DNA of 64,000 nt from Paraburkholderia ribeironis. Its GTDB lineage: Bacteria > Pseudomonadota > Gammaproteobacteria > Burkholderiales > Burkholderiaceae. Positions within the stretch are counted from its first letter, which is position 1. Each line of letters opens with the position of its first letter. Shown here piece after piece: positions 36,501-44,387 of the stretch. The position numbers and the translations under genes were made by a program. The stretch is from assembly GCF_900019265.1 (NCBI RefSeq), contig NZ_CYGX02000058.1:1-64000 (forward strand). Reading direction: 5' to 3'. The notes beneath the pieces are model-generated. The model was not told where the DNA came from. It saw only the letters and a list, made by a program, of their open reading frames with translations, and made no database searches.

Positions 36501-37522
36501 TGGTGTGGCCTTCGGTCCCAGGAGAGGACGTTGAGTCGCTATTCAGGAAATGGCTGATAGACGAACCATTTTCGAACCTTGTCACAATCGCCCCCGACTT
36601 GGACGGCAAACCGCAGCAGTCAATCGGAAGTACGTCGGAATCGCTTCTTGGAAACATCCTTCTGACCGGAAATCGACTCGTTCGATTCGCGTGGTCATCC
36701 AATGACGCCTCGACCGTGATGGCGAAGCTGAGGGCGTGGTGGGAAACGGAGGGGCGAGCCTTGACCGACAAATACGCAGGCAGACCGAACGAACGGTTTG
36801 GCGCACAGATAGTCGTTAATCGATTGACTCTCATGGCACACGTTGTACATCGAATTCTCGTCCCAAATCTGTCTAAGACCGAAGCAGATGCACCGGACTT
36901 GTCTCGTTGGCTTGCCGAAATGTGGTCCGCTGGACTGCGGTTAGGAAAAGCTCTCGTCCCCCTGCTGTTCACCGGACTGTCGTGGTGGCCGGAGCGCGAG
37001 GACGTCGTCATTCAGTTGACCGCCAATGCCGTTCGGCATGGCGAAGATGCGCAGGCAGTCAGTTTCGGATTCAACGCAGCGGGGTTTTGGTTGCTGCGCC
37101 TTTCGTCGCCAACAAACAGTTCTCGAAGCTACGTCGCATTTCTAGTTGAGGTCTTGGCGTGGCGAAGCCGACCGCAGACGCCGCTCGCTCTCGAGCATAT
37201 TGCCGAGCTCCTTCGGCTTGGAGCCGCCGTACACTTTCAACAACAGGCACATCGACTTGCTGCTGAGCTTCTGAGTTTGATGTTGCATTTCTCCGACTGC
37301 GAACCGGGCGACGATATTGTGGAATTCGAATGTCGTCCGAGAATGCGACAGGCGGCTGCAGTTTGTTTGGCGGCACTGGGCCGACAGTTTGCGCACGTCA
37401 GAGAAAGCGAAAACTGGAAGCAGGCGATGACTCTCGTATGCACAGATGCCTTGCTCGATGTCCGCATTTCCGGTCAGCAATTCGTTGAGGAATTTGAGCA
37501 GTTGCGACCGGCCCGGTCTTGA
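33566..37522 (+). CDS. large SIR2-domain protein (defence-associated sirtuin type)
   Basis: A 1318-aa protein if started at ATG 33566; GTG 33551 and ATG 33584 are alternatives. The N-terminal SIR2 domain shows the NAD-binding GAGFSRNAE near residue 43, YTTNYDTLLERAL near 138, KLHGSLRSG near 187 and LIGFSGDDPNF. The remaining 1000 residues are helical, probably repeat-like, and not recognised in detail. The layout matches defence-associated sirtuins (DSR type), which deplete NAD on phage infection. No partner gene (HerA or argonaute) is adjacent, supporting a stand-alone system. The exact subtype is uncertain. Confidence 0.82.
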   Translation: MSKSKRMKDDSTIQEVVEQIPNGVHLYRIREALESGHAAVMVGAGFSRNAEHENRLPTWSMLMDALLADLYPSVDARRMAAERFGGISGMLRLAEEYAVARGRAQLDARLHQLLPDAGVINPGRLHTKLLSLPWADVYTTNYDTLLERALDQDRGEFIPEIKRRYQVVVAAQEVPFSKSNGRPRVVKLHGSLRSGSPLILTEEDYRCYPSRFAPFMNTVQQAMLENVFCLIGFSGDDPNFLQWTGWVRDRLGAQTPPIYLITVGVVPDGQRLILERRNIFPIPIEELGKKEGQIDYAQAFEKLFEFWTPSVAPRRALWPYDYPPTPKGLNFSGQELLAWARFSRSNREQYPGWLVAPERNRERIRLRSGLPTTTMSYRKLASELSPTFRLVLLFEVTWILSVALEDVDELRATDIEQALEAESTADSESGGVGGVDEKDFEPWGDEVKFIRGNLTVALMRSARQRGDIEKFNKWQRELESLPARARNPEMECQAFYEEVLFHIERLDPEKAMQALKKLEVSAERADLYWRIRVGTIFGELGVIRRGREIVRNGLHQIREAIQAQGETLTLVSREHWAERVLDAMSAAVDAAEQESARKVAMGPPPKRGKEQHTRTPDVTLHDLILREEVDSTRRESEETIYRDENARDHIEHPNTQLDLLSCEIDRTSEVLEELTIKFDSRVVAEKRWNVPLDRDAVLAARAYVRLTEEVGYVPAVGPVSLSGGHLVSSFRILSFVFPISACLRILTRANGGSVYTSLEPLTRAQVARLSEERAMHLYQLSIRGVNACMNRSSRDWDRRTETSVRFYLELASRLLLRLDSANADSAIQHAMGWHANEALRENTSLHRAFASFFKRVVQLLEPVALRKRSLDLLKLNPDSALLKRFRDWPTAVASLPYEVDGVSAEPGCSEAVDVVLDQSRQAKADDEDAKAFHLERLDWLWRNGAMSADQERAFAEFVWKSIPHDALPSYVGFYRGAVLVWPSVPGEDVESLFRKWLIDEPFSNLVTIAPDLDGKPQQSIGSTSESLLGNILLTGNRLVRFAWSSNDASTVMAKLRAWWETEGRALTDKYAGRPNERFGAQIVVNRLTLMAHVVHRILVPNLSKTEADAPDLSRWLAEMWSAGLRLGKALVPLLFTGLSWWPEREDVVIQLTANAVRHGEDAQAVSFGFNAAGFWLLRLSSPTNSSRSYVAFLVEVLAWRSRPQTPLALEHIAELLRLGAAVHFQQQAHRLAAELLSLMLHFSDCEPGDDIVEFECRPRMRQAAAVCLAALGRQFAHVRESENWKQAMTLVCTDALLDVRISGQQFVEEFEQLRPARS

Positions 37523-37525
37523 GGT

Positions 37526-37822
37526 TTGCGTTCGTTCGTTTGCCCCCTTTTGCGGGCGAGCAGCCTCAGCATAGGGGACGGCGAGGACGCCTGCCAGCTC
37601 ACGTCCGGAGGTAGTTCCCAGATAGACGCGGAAGTCTACAAAAGCTATTCGATTTGGGGACACGCTATCCGGCAGGGCCACGAATTCGCCGCCAGCGGCA
37701 CTATCACGCAAAACAACAAGCTCATCGAAACATCGGGCGTGCTGGGTAGCTTCGAAAGCGAGGACGAGGCGCAACTGGCTGGCCTCGGCTGGTGCCGCGC
37801 CTGGGTAGACGACCACAGTTGA
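37526..37822 (+). CDS. small conserved-looking hypothetical protein, possibly 5'-truncated
   Basis: The last 60 codons read like a real domain: VYKSYSIWGHAIRQGHEF, then SGTITQNNKLIETSGVLGSF and AGLGWCRAWVDDHS. The first 30 codons look random and no good ribosome site is seen, so the gene may have lost its 5' end beside the SIR2 gene. I recognise a resemblance to small Burkholderia proteins of unknown function. Confidence 0.45.
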   Translation: MRSFVCPLLRASSLSIGDGEDACQLTSGGSSQIDAEVYKSYSIWGHAIRQGHEFAASGTITQNNKLIETSGVLGSFESEDEAQLAGLGWCRAWVDDHS

Positions 37823-37920
37823 CTTCGAGTTAGCAGTGGTCTGCATCGCGATTGACTGACAGATTCTTTGGTGTCTCAGGGCCTAGTGTCGAGCTCTGTT
37901 GCTCGGCTAACGAGTCTGAT

Positions 37921-38268
37921 TCATCGCCGCTTCGCCAGCTTGTCACACATCTCCGCCACCCAGCGGCGCACAAAGTCCCGATTCTGACCGTCGAGTTTTG
38001 ACAGCATCGATGCGATATCAGACGCTTCGTCCGCAACGCGACTGGAGCTTGTCCTCAGGAGCGATTCGAGCGGGACCTCGAAATAATCGGCGAGCTGAAT
38101 CAGCCGCATGAGGGGCGGTAGAGTTGCTCCACGCTCGAAGCGGCTCACCGTTTCTTGCTCGACGCCAATGATTTCAGCGAGCTGCTCCTGCGTAAGGCCC
38201 CGCGCTGTCCGCTCCCGGGCAATCGATTTTCCAATCCGCTCACCTATTCCCGTAGGTCGCCGCGCCAT
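37921..38268 (-). CDS. XRE-family transcriptional regulator
   Basis: A 115-aa protein from ATG 38268 (MARRPTGIGERIGKS). A lambda-repressor-type helix-turn-helix is clear: IARERTARGLTQEQLAEIIGVEQETVSRFERGATLPPLMRLIQLADYF. A short C-terminal helix follows (LDGQNRDFVRRWVAEMCDKL). It is divergent from the DUF4189 gene. The space between them carries repeats of TTAACGACA in both orientations, which probably form its operator. Confidence 0.9.
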   Translation of the reverse strand: MARRPTGIGERIGKSIARERTARGLTQEQLAEIIGVEQETVSRFERGATLPPLMRLIQLADYFEVPLESLLRTSSSRVADEASDIASMLSKLDGQNRDFVRRWVAEMCDKLAKRR

Positions 38269-38278
38269 AACCACGTGT

Positions 38279-38343
38279 GTTGTCGTTAAACAACATGCAG
38301 TGTGGTGCCGGCGCGACCTAAAGTTAACGACATAGAATGTCGT
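38279..38343. promoter_or_regulatory. putative operator for the XRE regulator
   Basis: TGTCGTTAA at 38281-38289 and its inverse TTAACGACA at 38324-38332 face each other. The second continues into a perfect inverted repeat ACGACAT-AGA-ATGTCGT at 38327-38343. The sites lie between the divergent XRE and DUF4189 starts, fitting autoregulation and control of both genes. Confidence 0.55.
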
Positions 38344-38425
38344 AATACCACAATAAACGCATATAGAAGGTCGCCCCCGGCTTTGCCGGCCGGGCGCGTG
38401 ATGTCAATGCATTTACGGGGAAATA

Positions 38426-39412
38426 ATGAAACGACCGGGGTATCTGACCACACGGCAGTTGTCGCCAGCGTTGCTCGCAGGGGCGCGGGTCCTGTTTGCC
38501 GCCATACTTTGCGCGCTATCTGCTCATGCAAACGCCTGGATTGCCATCGCTCATGGCGACGACGGGTACGCGTTTGTCGAGAGCAATGCTGACTCCTCGG
38601 CGGAGGCAGCCGATAACGCGCTGGCAGGGTGTCGCAAGGTCCCGATGGGGTGCCGTCTGTTGGGCAGCCCGGCTGCCGGACCCGTCGCGCTGGTCATTGC
38701 TCGCGCGAATGGCGGAATCACTGAATCCACGAGCCCTGACCCGCTTGCCGCAGCCGAACGCGCCGTGAAGGACTGCAAGACACATTTCAAGCAAGTCTGT
38801 CAACCCGACCTTGTGTCGTGGGACGAGGGCGACCGATGGTTTGCGATATCGACGGGCAATGGAGGCCCGTTTATCGAGTATGGCGACAAGTCAGAGACGG
38901 AGGCCAAGTCCGGAGCGCTTAAAGGCTGCCGCAATCGAACGGACAAGCCGGAGACATGCGAAATCAAGGCCGCGAGTAAAAAACCGACCTGGATTGCCGT
39001 AGCTGACAATGGGACCAACTATGCCTGGGCCGAAAACAGTACGAAGGACGGCGCGTTATCCGCGGCGCGAAAAGAATGTGAGCGAGCAGGTGGCGGCAAG
39101 CCGTGCGGTAGCACCAACGTTGTTTTCAATCCGGGGCCAGTGGCTGCGCCAAACTCCGTCGCCACGGTGCAAGCACGCATTGAGCGACAGCACAAAGCTG
39201 CTACGGCTCCCAGGGATGCTGACGCAGTCGTTCGTTATTCCGACACGTGCCACAACACGGACTGCGTTCGCAAGTATGAGAACGGCAAGACCGTCCGATA
39301 CACAGCCTGCCTGAACCCTGCGACGGCCTTGCCCATGAACGACCCGACGCGTCTCGGCGGATGCGGTGGGACGGATTCACGCGGCAATTTCTTCGGGATG
39401 GGAAACCTTTAA
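38426..39412 (+). CDS. secreted DUF4189-repeat protein
   Basis: A 328-aa protein with a signal-peptide-like N-terminus (LLAGARVLFAAILCALSAHANA). Several DUF4189-like units follow, each starting with a W-[IF]-A-[IV] strand and a later A-x3-C-x5-C pair (AWIAIAHGDDGYAFVE, WFAISTGNGGPFIEY, TWIAVADNGTNYAW). The C-terminal part is Cys-rich (SDTCHNTDCVRKYE). GGGGAAAT precedes ATG 38426. DUF4189 proteins are probably exported and disulphide-bonded. Their role is unknown. Divergent XRE control suggests regulated expression. Confidence 0.75.
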   Translation: MKRPGYLTTRQLSPALLAGARVLFAAILCALSAHANAWIAIAHGDDGYAFVESNADSSAEAADNALAGCRKVPMGCRLLGSPAAGPVALVIARANGGITESTSPDPLAAAERAVKDCKTHFKQVCQPDLVSWDEGDRWFAISTGNGGPFIEYGDKSETEAKSGALKGCRNRTDKPETCEIKAASKKPTWIAVADNGTNYAWAENSTKDGALSAARKECERAGGGKPCGSTNVVFNPGPVAAPNSVATVQARIERQHKAATAPRDADAVVRYSDTCHNTDCVRKYENGKTVRYTACLNPATALPMNDPTRLGGCGGTDSRGNFFGMGNL

Positions 39413-39700
39413 CTAATCGGCTCTTCCGGGTGTGGCTTTCGCAAGCAGGTTTCCATCCGGGCCAGCGCAACCATTTGCCGACGGTACCTGCTTCTGAATC
39501 GCGCGCGACTAGCACCGCATCGTTCAAAAGCGGTCGTCGGGTGCCACGCAGGAAAACAGCGAGACGTCGGTACGAGCCTAGACGGCCGCGAACACCCCGC
39601 ATCCTGATTGCCAACCTCGGTGAAGAACCGCATGAATCGATACTCTTCGCCGTTGATGTTCAGCTCGTTTATACCAGAGTCCATCACTTCGAGAATCGCA

Positions 39701-39960
39701 TCAGCGACGTCGCTCTGAACCACTCCGCACTTTCGGAGGGGCTCGTCCGACAGAGGACATCGCCGACATATAACGTGCTGGTGCCGATGCCTTCGTAAAT
39801 TTGTGGAGGCGTGTCATGGCATACACGCCTTTGCTCACACGCACCAGCTTGCTGTCCCTGACAAGCGTCGCGAGTACTCGTCCCACCTGCGCGGTGCTTC
39901 CAAGCGGTGCGACTTCCGAGCGGAGATGACGGCTCCTTTGCGCCGTTTGATTGAGCGAAC
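39701..39960 (-). pseudogene. degraded DUF6088-type (antitoxin-like) gene
   Basis: One frame reads RHLRSEVAPLGSTAQVGRVL, then LVRDSKLVRVSKGVYAMTRL. This is the winged-helix part of DUF6088/AbiEi-like proteins. The frame then loses similarity and ends at a TGA, and no start is found upstream. A second frame (VADAILEVMDSGINELNING) opens to the left at 39590-39723. I infer frameshifts in a former antitoxin-like gene. No intact toxin partner is adjacent. Confidence 0.5.
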
Positions 39961-39969
39961 GATTCTTTA

Positions 39970-40374
39970 TCAGGTGTTGTCACCGTACTCCGGAGGTAGA
40001 TATTCGTCGACCAGGCTGTCTGCGATTCGCAACGCGAGACGGAATCGCTTCCCACGGTGCATTGCTTGCAATACCGTTTTGTCGCCAAGCGACCCTCTGC
40101 GCGAAACCAGCAGGTCGAAGACCACTATCGCCGGTACATGCGGTGTCAGACGCCGCATTAGCTTCTCGAGGCGATGTCGACTAAATGACCGGTCGGCAAG
40201 GGCTGCTGGGTAGTAGCACTTGCCGTAAATTTGAACCGCACGTACAACTCCGCGCCGCTCGTCTCGGGCAAGGTGCGCATGCGAGATGCCTCTTCGCCGG
40301 CAGAACGCTTCTGCGGACAGGAAGATGCGATTGCGAACCAACTTTCGTCGCGCGCGAGAGGCGCGGCGCTCCAT
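39970..40374 (-). CDS. hypothetical protein with HTH-like N-terminus
   Basis: A 134-aa protein from ATG 40374 (MERRASRARRKLVRNRIF). A predicted helix-turn-helix (LSAEAFCRRRGISHAHLARDERRGVVRAVQ) is followed by YGKCYYPAALAD and a C-terminal helical part with VFDLLVSRRGSLGDKTVLQAM. The GSLGDKTVLQAL pattern resembles the antitoxin Xre/MbcA/ParS toxin-binding region. It may be a DNA-binding or antitoxin-like protein. It follows the HAD gene by 66 bp on the same strand. Confidence 0.6.
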   Translation of the reverse strand: MERRASRARRKLVRNRIFLSAEAFCRRRGISHAHLARDERRGVVRAVQIYGKCYYPAALADRSFSRHRLEKLMRRLTPHVPAIVVFDLLVSRRGSLGDKTVLQAMHRGKRFRLALRIADSLVDEYLPPEYGDNT

Positions 40375-40440
40375 GTCTCGCCAAACGGGCGAATGTGTGA
40401 CGCCTAATCGGACCACTTTTCGTCCACCCTAGACCAAACG

Positions 40441-41001
40441 TCATTCTTGCCTGCTGCGCGGGCGTGAGCCGCCGCGAAAAGTATCGTGCAACGCCGCCTT
40501 CAATATCGCCTGAACGCCAGCGTCACCGAGAGCTGTCTCAACGTCGCAAAGCACGAGGTTACTGAGGACCGTCTCAAAGCCGTCGTCACGGTCATCAATG
40601 GCTAGCCATTTAACCAATCGGTGTCGGGTGACGTATCGACGCACCTGCTCTCCTCTCGGAATCTCGTTCCAAACATAGCTGTCATGAAACTGCGTGTGGA
40701 ACGTGGCGCCCCTAACTCTGTGACGGAGTTCAGGGAGTGGCAATGAATCCCGCGCTCGGGTGAACCCCAGCACCTTAACCCAAGAGGTCGAAAGAACAAT
40801 CTCAACGTCGGGATACGGCACCAGTGCTTCAGCGAGAACACTCGCATATTCAAACAGTTCAATGCTTGGGTGGCTACTGACAATGCCGCGTGAAGTACGG
40901 TAAGCATCTCCGCGATGAAGGACTCCATCGAAATCGACGAAGAGGACGCTACGCGTGGATGCCCATGTTCTCTCCGGCGCTCTGAATTGAGTGTCGTTCA
41001 T
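40441..41001 (-). CDS. HAD-domain protein 1
   Basis: A 186-aa protein from ATG 41001 (MNDTQFRAPERTWAS). The HAD motif I is intact (VLFVDFDGVLHRGD: nucleophile Asp plus general-acid Asp). IVLSTSWVKVLGF supplies the motif II Ser/Thr and LAIDDRDDGF the acidic motif IV. This is the HAD type named for Swiss-Army-knife RNA-repair proteins. It is a paralogue of the protein at 42795-43412. The activity is probably a phosphatase on a nucleic-acid or nucleotide substrate; the substrate is unknown. Confidence 0.8.
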   Translation of the reverse strand: MNDTQFRAPERTWASTRSVLFVDFDGVLHRGDAYRTSRGIVSSHPSIELFEYASVLAEALVPYPDVEIVLSTSWVKVLGFTRARDSLPLPELRHRVRGATFHTQFHDSYVWNEIPRGEQVRRYVTRHRLVKWLAIDDRDDGFETVLSNLVLCDVETALGDAGVQAILKAALHDTFRGGSRPRSRQE

Positions 41002-41387
41002 CGCTACCCTCCCAAAGCAACAGTGTGACGCTTGCACAGTGCGTCAAAGTCGAGCAGGAGAACGCTTCCTGTCGACCGCGAGATGGTTGGAATTTGGTGC
41101 AGTTCCATCGCAGAGGGATTCTCTCGTAAATGACCTATTGCAACTGCCCCGAAAGCGCAACGCGTTGCGCTATGCGCAGCGCCGCGAAATCAAGGTAGAG
41201 CATGTTGCCGCCGGTGCGTCGCGGCGGCTGAAGAAAACCTGCATGCTGTCCTCGAAGAGCGTTATGGCGGGCTCGAGCATATAAGCGATGCTGGCGTAAC
41301 GCGCGCCGTCTTCCCGGACATCCACCACCGGAAGCCTCGCGCAAAAGGGGACTCCTCAGTACCTGCCATAAGTTGCTGAAGACAAAC
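41002..41387. other. gene-poor gap with a possible fragment
   Basis: About 385 bases between the HAD and metallophosphoesterase genes. On the minus strand one frame without a start (ARLPVVDVREDGARYASIAY and beyond, roughly 41180-41350) reads plausibly as protein, but it could be chance. No other feature was seen. Confidence 0.3.
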
Positions 41388-42185
41388 TCAGTAAATGTCG
41401 ATGGTGCATGCATGCTGGAACGACGCGTTTTCAAACTCGAGAGCTTTCGGACTCGTCGCACTGTATCGGTTACGCGCGTAGCCTCTGGGATTTGCGACGA
41501 CACGGCACTTTCCGACCGTGTAATCAAAAGAATCGTGGACATGCCCATGGAACCAGAAGTCCGCCCGCTCAACCAAATCTGTTAGGTCACTCACAAAAGC
41601 TGCGTTGGTAATATCGCCGGCATACCGCGGATGTACGGACGAGGGGTGTACTCCGTGATGTGTCACTACGACTGTCTTGCCGTCGTAAGGCTGTTGAAGT
41701 TGCTCCCGCAACCAAGCGCGAGCCTTTTCGTGTTCGCGAAGTGCGTCATCAGGTCGAAAGCGGTCGCCGGCGGCTGTGCGGATGACTCGATGGTCGTTAA
41801 GATGGCGCTGCGCGGTCTTCATCGCATGACTCCGCAATTGGGCGCCGAAGAGAAGATAGTCCGTCCAAAGGATGCAGCCGAGAAACCGGACGCCTCCGAA
41901 ATCGACGACGTCTCGTTCCAGAAATCGAATCGAGGTACCTTGAGTCCGCACCTTCAGCCTCATGAAGGTGTCCTCATAACACTCGTGATACAGCTCGTGG
42001 TTTCCGGCGACATATACGACGGGTACTGGCCAGGAGCCAAAAAGTTCCACGGCGTCGCTTGCTCGAGCGATGTCGCCAGCCAGTACCAGTACATCGACCA
42101 TGTGCGCGTGCTTTATCAGGGTCTCGCCGGGGAATTGCTTGGCAAGTAACTCCAGATGCAGGTCAGAAGCAAGCTGGATTCGCAT
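41388..42185 (-). CDS. metallophosphoesterase
   Basis: A 265-aa calcineurin-like phosphoesterase. All dimetal motifs are present: SDLHLE near residue 7, AGDIA near 36, GNHELYH near 61, VVTHHGVHPSSV near 176, HGHVHDSFDY near 220. The length fits a single-domain enzyme without a membrane anchor, so it is cytoplasmic. The substrate is unknown. It is embedded in a minus-strand cluster with two HAD proteins and two small unknown proteins, which suggests a shared phosphate-ester-processing task (inference). Confidence 0.88.
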   Translation of the reverse strand: MRIQLASDLHLELLAKQFPGETLIKHAHMVDVLVLAGDIARASDAVELFGSWPVPVVYVAGNHELYHECYEDTFMRLKVRTQGTSIRFLERDVVDFGGVRFLGCILWTDYLLFGAQLRSHAMKTAQRHLNDHRVIRTAAGDRFRPDDALREHEKARAWLREQLQQPYDGKTVVVTHHGVHPSSVHPRYAGDITNAAFVSDLTDLVERADFWFHGHVHDSFDYTVGKCRVVANPRGYARNRYSATSPKALEFENASFQHACTIDIY

Positions 42186-42197
42186 TCGAAGCTGCCT

Positions 42198-42407
42198 TCA
42201 TGGTTTTTTCCCGTGTGGTTGCGCCCAAAGTGTCGGTACCGCGGCGGCGGATACTGCTATGTCGATATCGAGCGGATAGTGACGCAAGAGGCACACGGCG
42301 AGCGACTGAACGAGACCTGCCACTGAAATGTCTTCGGCCGCTGCGAGTATCTCGAGAAAGGCTCGCGTCTCGACGACAGCCTTGGTGCGCTCGTACGGCG
42401 TGGTCAT
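42198..42407 (-). CDS. BPSL0761-family small protein
   Basis: A 69-aa protein (MTTPYERTKAVVETRAFLE, then LAVCLLRHYPLDIDIA) of the BPSL0761 type, known to me mainly from Burkholderiaceae. Function is unknown. It overlaps the preceding gene by 4 bp and lies 12 bp before the metallophosphoesterase, so the three are probably co-transcribed. Confidence 0.75.
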   Translation of the reverse strand: MTTPYERTKAVVETRAFLEILAAAEDISVAGLVQSLAVCLLRHYPLDIDIAVSAAAVPTLWAQPHGKKP

Positions 42408-42763
42408 CCTTTGCTCCCGTCAGCATCTGCACAATGGTGTCGACACATGGGGGTGGCCAACAGCTCGTCGGTGACGTCCCGCCATTCGCAGACCTGATAC
42501 ATCTCGCACCATTGCTCCCACACGTATCGCGTATCGCTCGTCCATTGAGCGGGGCCGAGCAATCGATAAACACGCCCGGTGCTCGTCACTCCGACCAGCG
42601 ATGTCATATCCAGCTTGAGAATCGGAGAGCTTACGCGGCCAGTCAGATTGTCTGGACGGATACCGACAAGATGGCAATCGCCGACCTCTGTTTGCAGTAC
42701 CCGCCAGCTCGCGAGCGTGACCTCAGGCTCGTCATTCACGGGCGCAGGTCGCCAGATAGCCAT
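42404..42763 (-). CDS. hypothetical protein
   Basis: A 119-aa protein from ATG 42763 (MAIWRPAPVNDEPEVTLAS). It is rich in Trp (WRVLQTEVGD, then YVWEQWCEMYQVCEWRDVT) and looks like a small beta-rich fold. No family is recognised. The stop overlaps the BPSL0761-family start (ATGA). It lies between the HAD protein 2 gene and the metallophosphoesterase unit. A TTG start at 42775 is possible. Confidence 0.6.
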   Translation of the reverse strand: MAIWRPAPVNDEPEVTLASWRVLQTEVGDCHLVGIRPDNLTGRVSSPILKLDMTSLVGVTSTGRVYRLLGPAQWTSDTRYVWEQWCEMYQVCEWRDVTDELLATPMCRHHCADADGSKG

Positions 42764-42794
42764 CACGCGCTCCAATCGGACGATGTCTCCGCAC

Positions 42795-43412
42795 TTACAT
42801 TCGTGAACAGGGAAACGGGGCGGCCGGAATCCTCCCGATGGCCGGAATGCACACCCTTCCTCGATGGGCTTTCACCTGATTGTCGCGAGCCTCCTCGGCT
42901 GGAGGGCGCACAGCATCCAATGTGCTGAGCTTGCATTCGAGCTCAGCAAGTACTTTGGAAGCGCGAATACCTCGTCTTTCATCGCAGAGGACCAGTCTAT
43001 CGCGCATGTCCGCGAAGCCGTCGTCTCTGACATCGATAGCAATCCATTGAGCGATACGATGACGCTCTGCGAACTCCCGAATCTCGCGGCCGCGGGTCAT
43101 GCCACGCAATCGGGGGAATGGCGTGGATTCAACTACGGAGCCCACTACTCGGCCTTGTAACAACGACGATGGTAGTTGTCGCTTGGCCAAAGCGTATCCA
43201 AAGTGCTCAACCCAATGTGTCGTCAGCACGATGCGAATGGAGGGGTGTCGGGCGATGACCGAATGAAGAATCGGCGCGTACTCGAAGAAGACCACATCTT
43301 TTGGGCCTCTGCTCACAGGCCCTGCCTCGGTGACGTAGGTCCCGTATCTGTGAAGGCATCCATCAAACTCGAGGAACAGGACAAACAAGCCGGGTGCCGC
43401 AGCCGTACGCAT
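42795..43412 (-). CDS. HAD-domain protein 2 with altered nucleophile
   Basis: A 205-aa paralogue of the HAD protein at 40441-41001. Motif I reads FLEFDGCLHRYG: Glu stands where the nucleophilic Asp is expected, while the second Asp is kept. IVLTTHWVEHFGY (motif II) and IAIDVRDDGF (motif IV) are conserved. The substitution predicts reduced or lost phosphatase turnover, so this copy may bind rather than hydrolyse, or regulate its partner. ATG 43412 is the first start. The C-terminal 40 residues are low-complexity and may be an extension. Confidence 0.72.
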   Translation of the reverse strand: MRTAAAPGLFVLFLEFDGCLHRYGTYVTEAGPVSRGPKDVVFFEYAPILHSVIARHPSIRIVLTTHWVEHFGYALAKRQLPSSLLQGRVVGSVVESTPFPRLRGMTRGREIREFAERHRIAQWIAIDVRDDGFADMRDRLVLCDERRGIRASKVLAELECKLSTLDAVRPPAEEARDNQVKAHRGRVCIPAIGRIPAAPFPCSRM

Positions 43413-43579
43413 GGCTCGCTCCTTCGTGTCTCGTCGCTACCGTTGCGACTTAGAGAAAGGGCGCGGGTTGGAGCAGGCGCTCGCTGAGTTGCTACGCGCG
43501 TGCGGGATTCCGCGCAAGCTCCAGGCTAGTCTGGGGGGCTGAAAAGTCAAGGAAAACTTGCGGACTTTCCCGCGAGACG

Positions 43580-44098
43580 CTAGGCGACAGGCGCTGGCGT
43601 GCGGAGAGCTGAGTTATCAAAATCGGACAGGTCGATGAACCGCTCGAGCGTGGTTGACCCGACTGCAGCCATGCACTGCATGAAGAGAACAACGGAGAAT
43701 TCGCCGCTATTTATCTGCGTGTTGAGCGCCAGTCCGTCTAGTTCAAGGGAGAACACTTGCAGGCGTCTGAGCAGTTCCTCGCTGGTGACGCGCTTCTGAA
43801 GGCTAAGTTCGGCAGCAAATACGGCTGTGGCCTTCTGCTCCCAGGTTAGGTCCGCGCCGGTAAGCGCCGCGCGCCAAAGCGGCGGCAGGTCGGCGCCCAT
43901 AACATGTAGGGAGCGAAGCAAGAAGCTGAAGCGCGCTTTCCCGCGAAAAACACGTGATTCGACAGACCGCTCCGTTTCCGGTGCACCGTCCTGTGTCAAA
44001 AGTTCGGCAAGGCGCGCGTACGTGACGTCGCTTCGCAGGAATGCAACACGCATCAACTTCGATGCAAGCTTGGACCAGGCTGCCTCAGCTTCAGTCAC
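43580..44098 (-). CDS. tandem DUF6471 protein
   Basis: A 172-aa protein with two DUF6471-like units. The first (KLASKLMRVAFLRSDVTYARLAELLTQDG, then RVFRGKARFSFLLRSLHVMG) lies at about residues 8-68. The second (ELSLQKRVTSEELLRRL, then QINSGEFSVVLFMQCMAAVG) lies at about 96-147. The helix pattern resembles lambda-repressor HTHs, so it is probably a DNA-binding regulator. It lies beside a single-domain relative and upstream of the transposition genes. Confidence 0.68.
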   Translation of the reverse strand: MTEAEAAWSKLASKLMRVAFLRSDVTYARLAELLTQDGAPETERSVESRVFRGKARFSFLLRSLHVMGADLPPLWRAALTGADLTWEQKATAVFAAELSLQKRVTSEELLRRLQVFSLELDGLALNTQINSGEFSVVLFMQCMAAVGSTTLERFIDLSDFDNSALRTPAPVA

Positions 44099-44387
44099 AC
44101 ATCTGTCCTTGCGTTCAGGGAACGAGGGTCTATAGTTGGGGCACTACTTGCGGAAATGTCCGCATCATCGAGTCGTCAATGCGAGCTTTAGAAGACAGTG
44201 CGAGCAGCATCGGTCTGCGGGAAAACCCACTATCTGACGATTGTAGCCGATGTCTTGCGCGCGCCGAGCTCGGCGACCTCCGTAGCCCCCGGCGGGCAAC
44301 GGCTCCTGAATTTTACGCAAGGAACTCTCGATATCTAAAGTCCTGCGGTCCAAGGCTAAAGCGCACCGCAGTACTTTTCAGTGGTGG

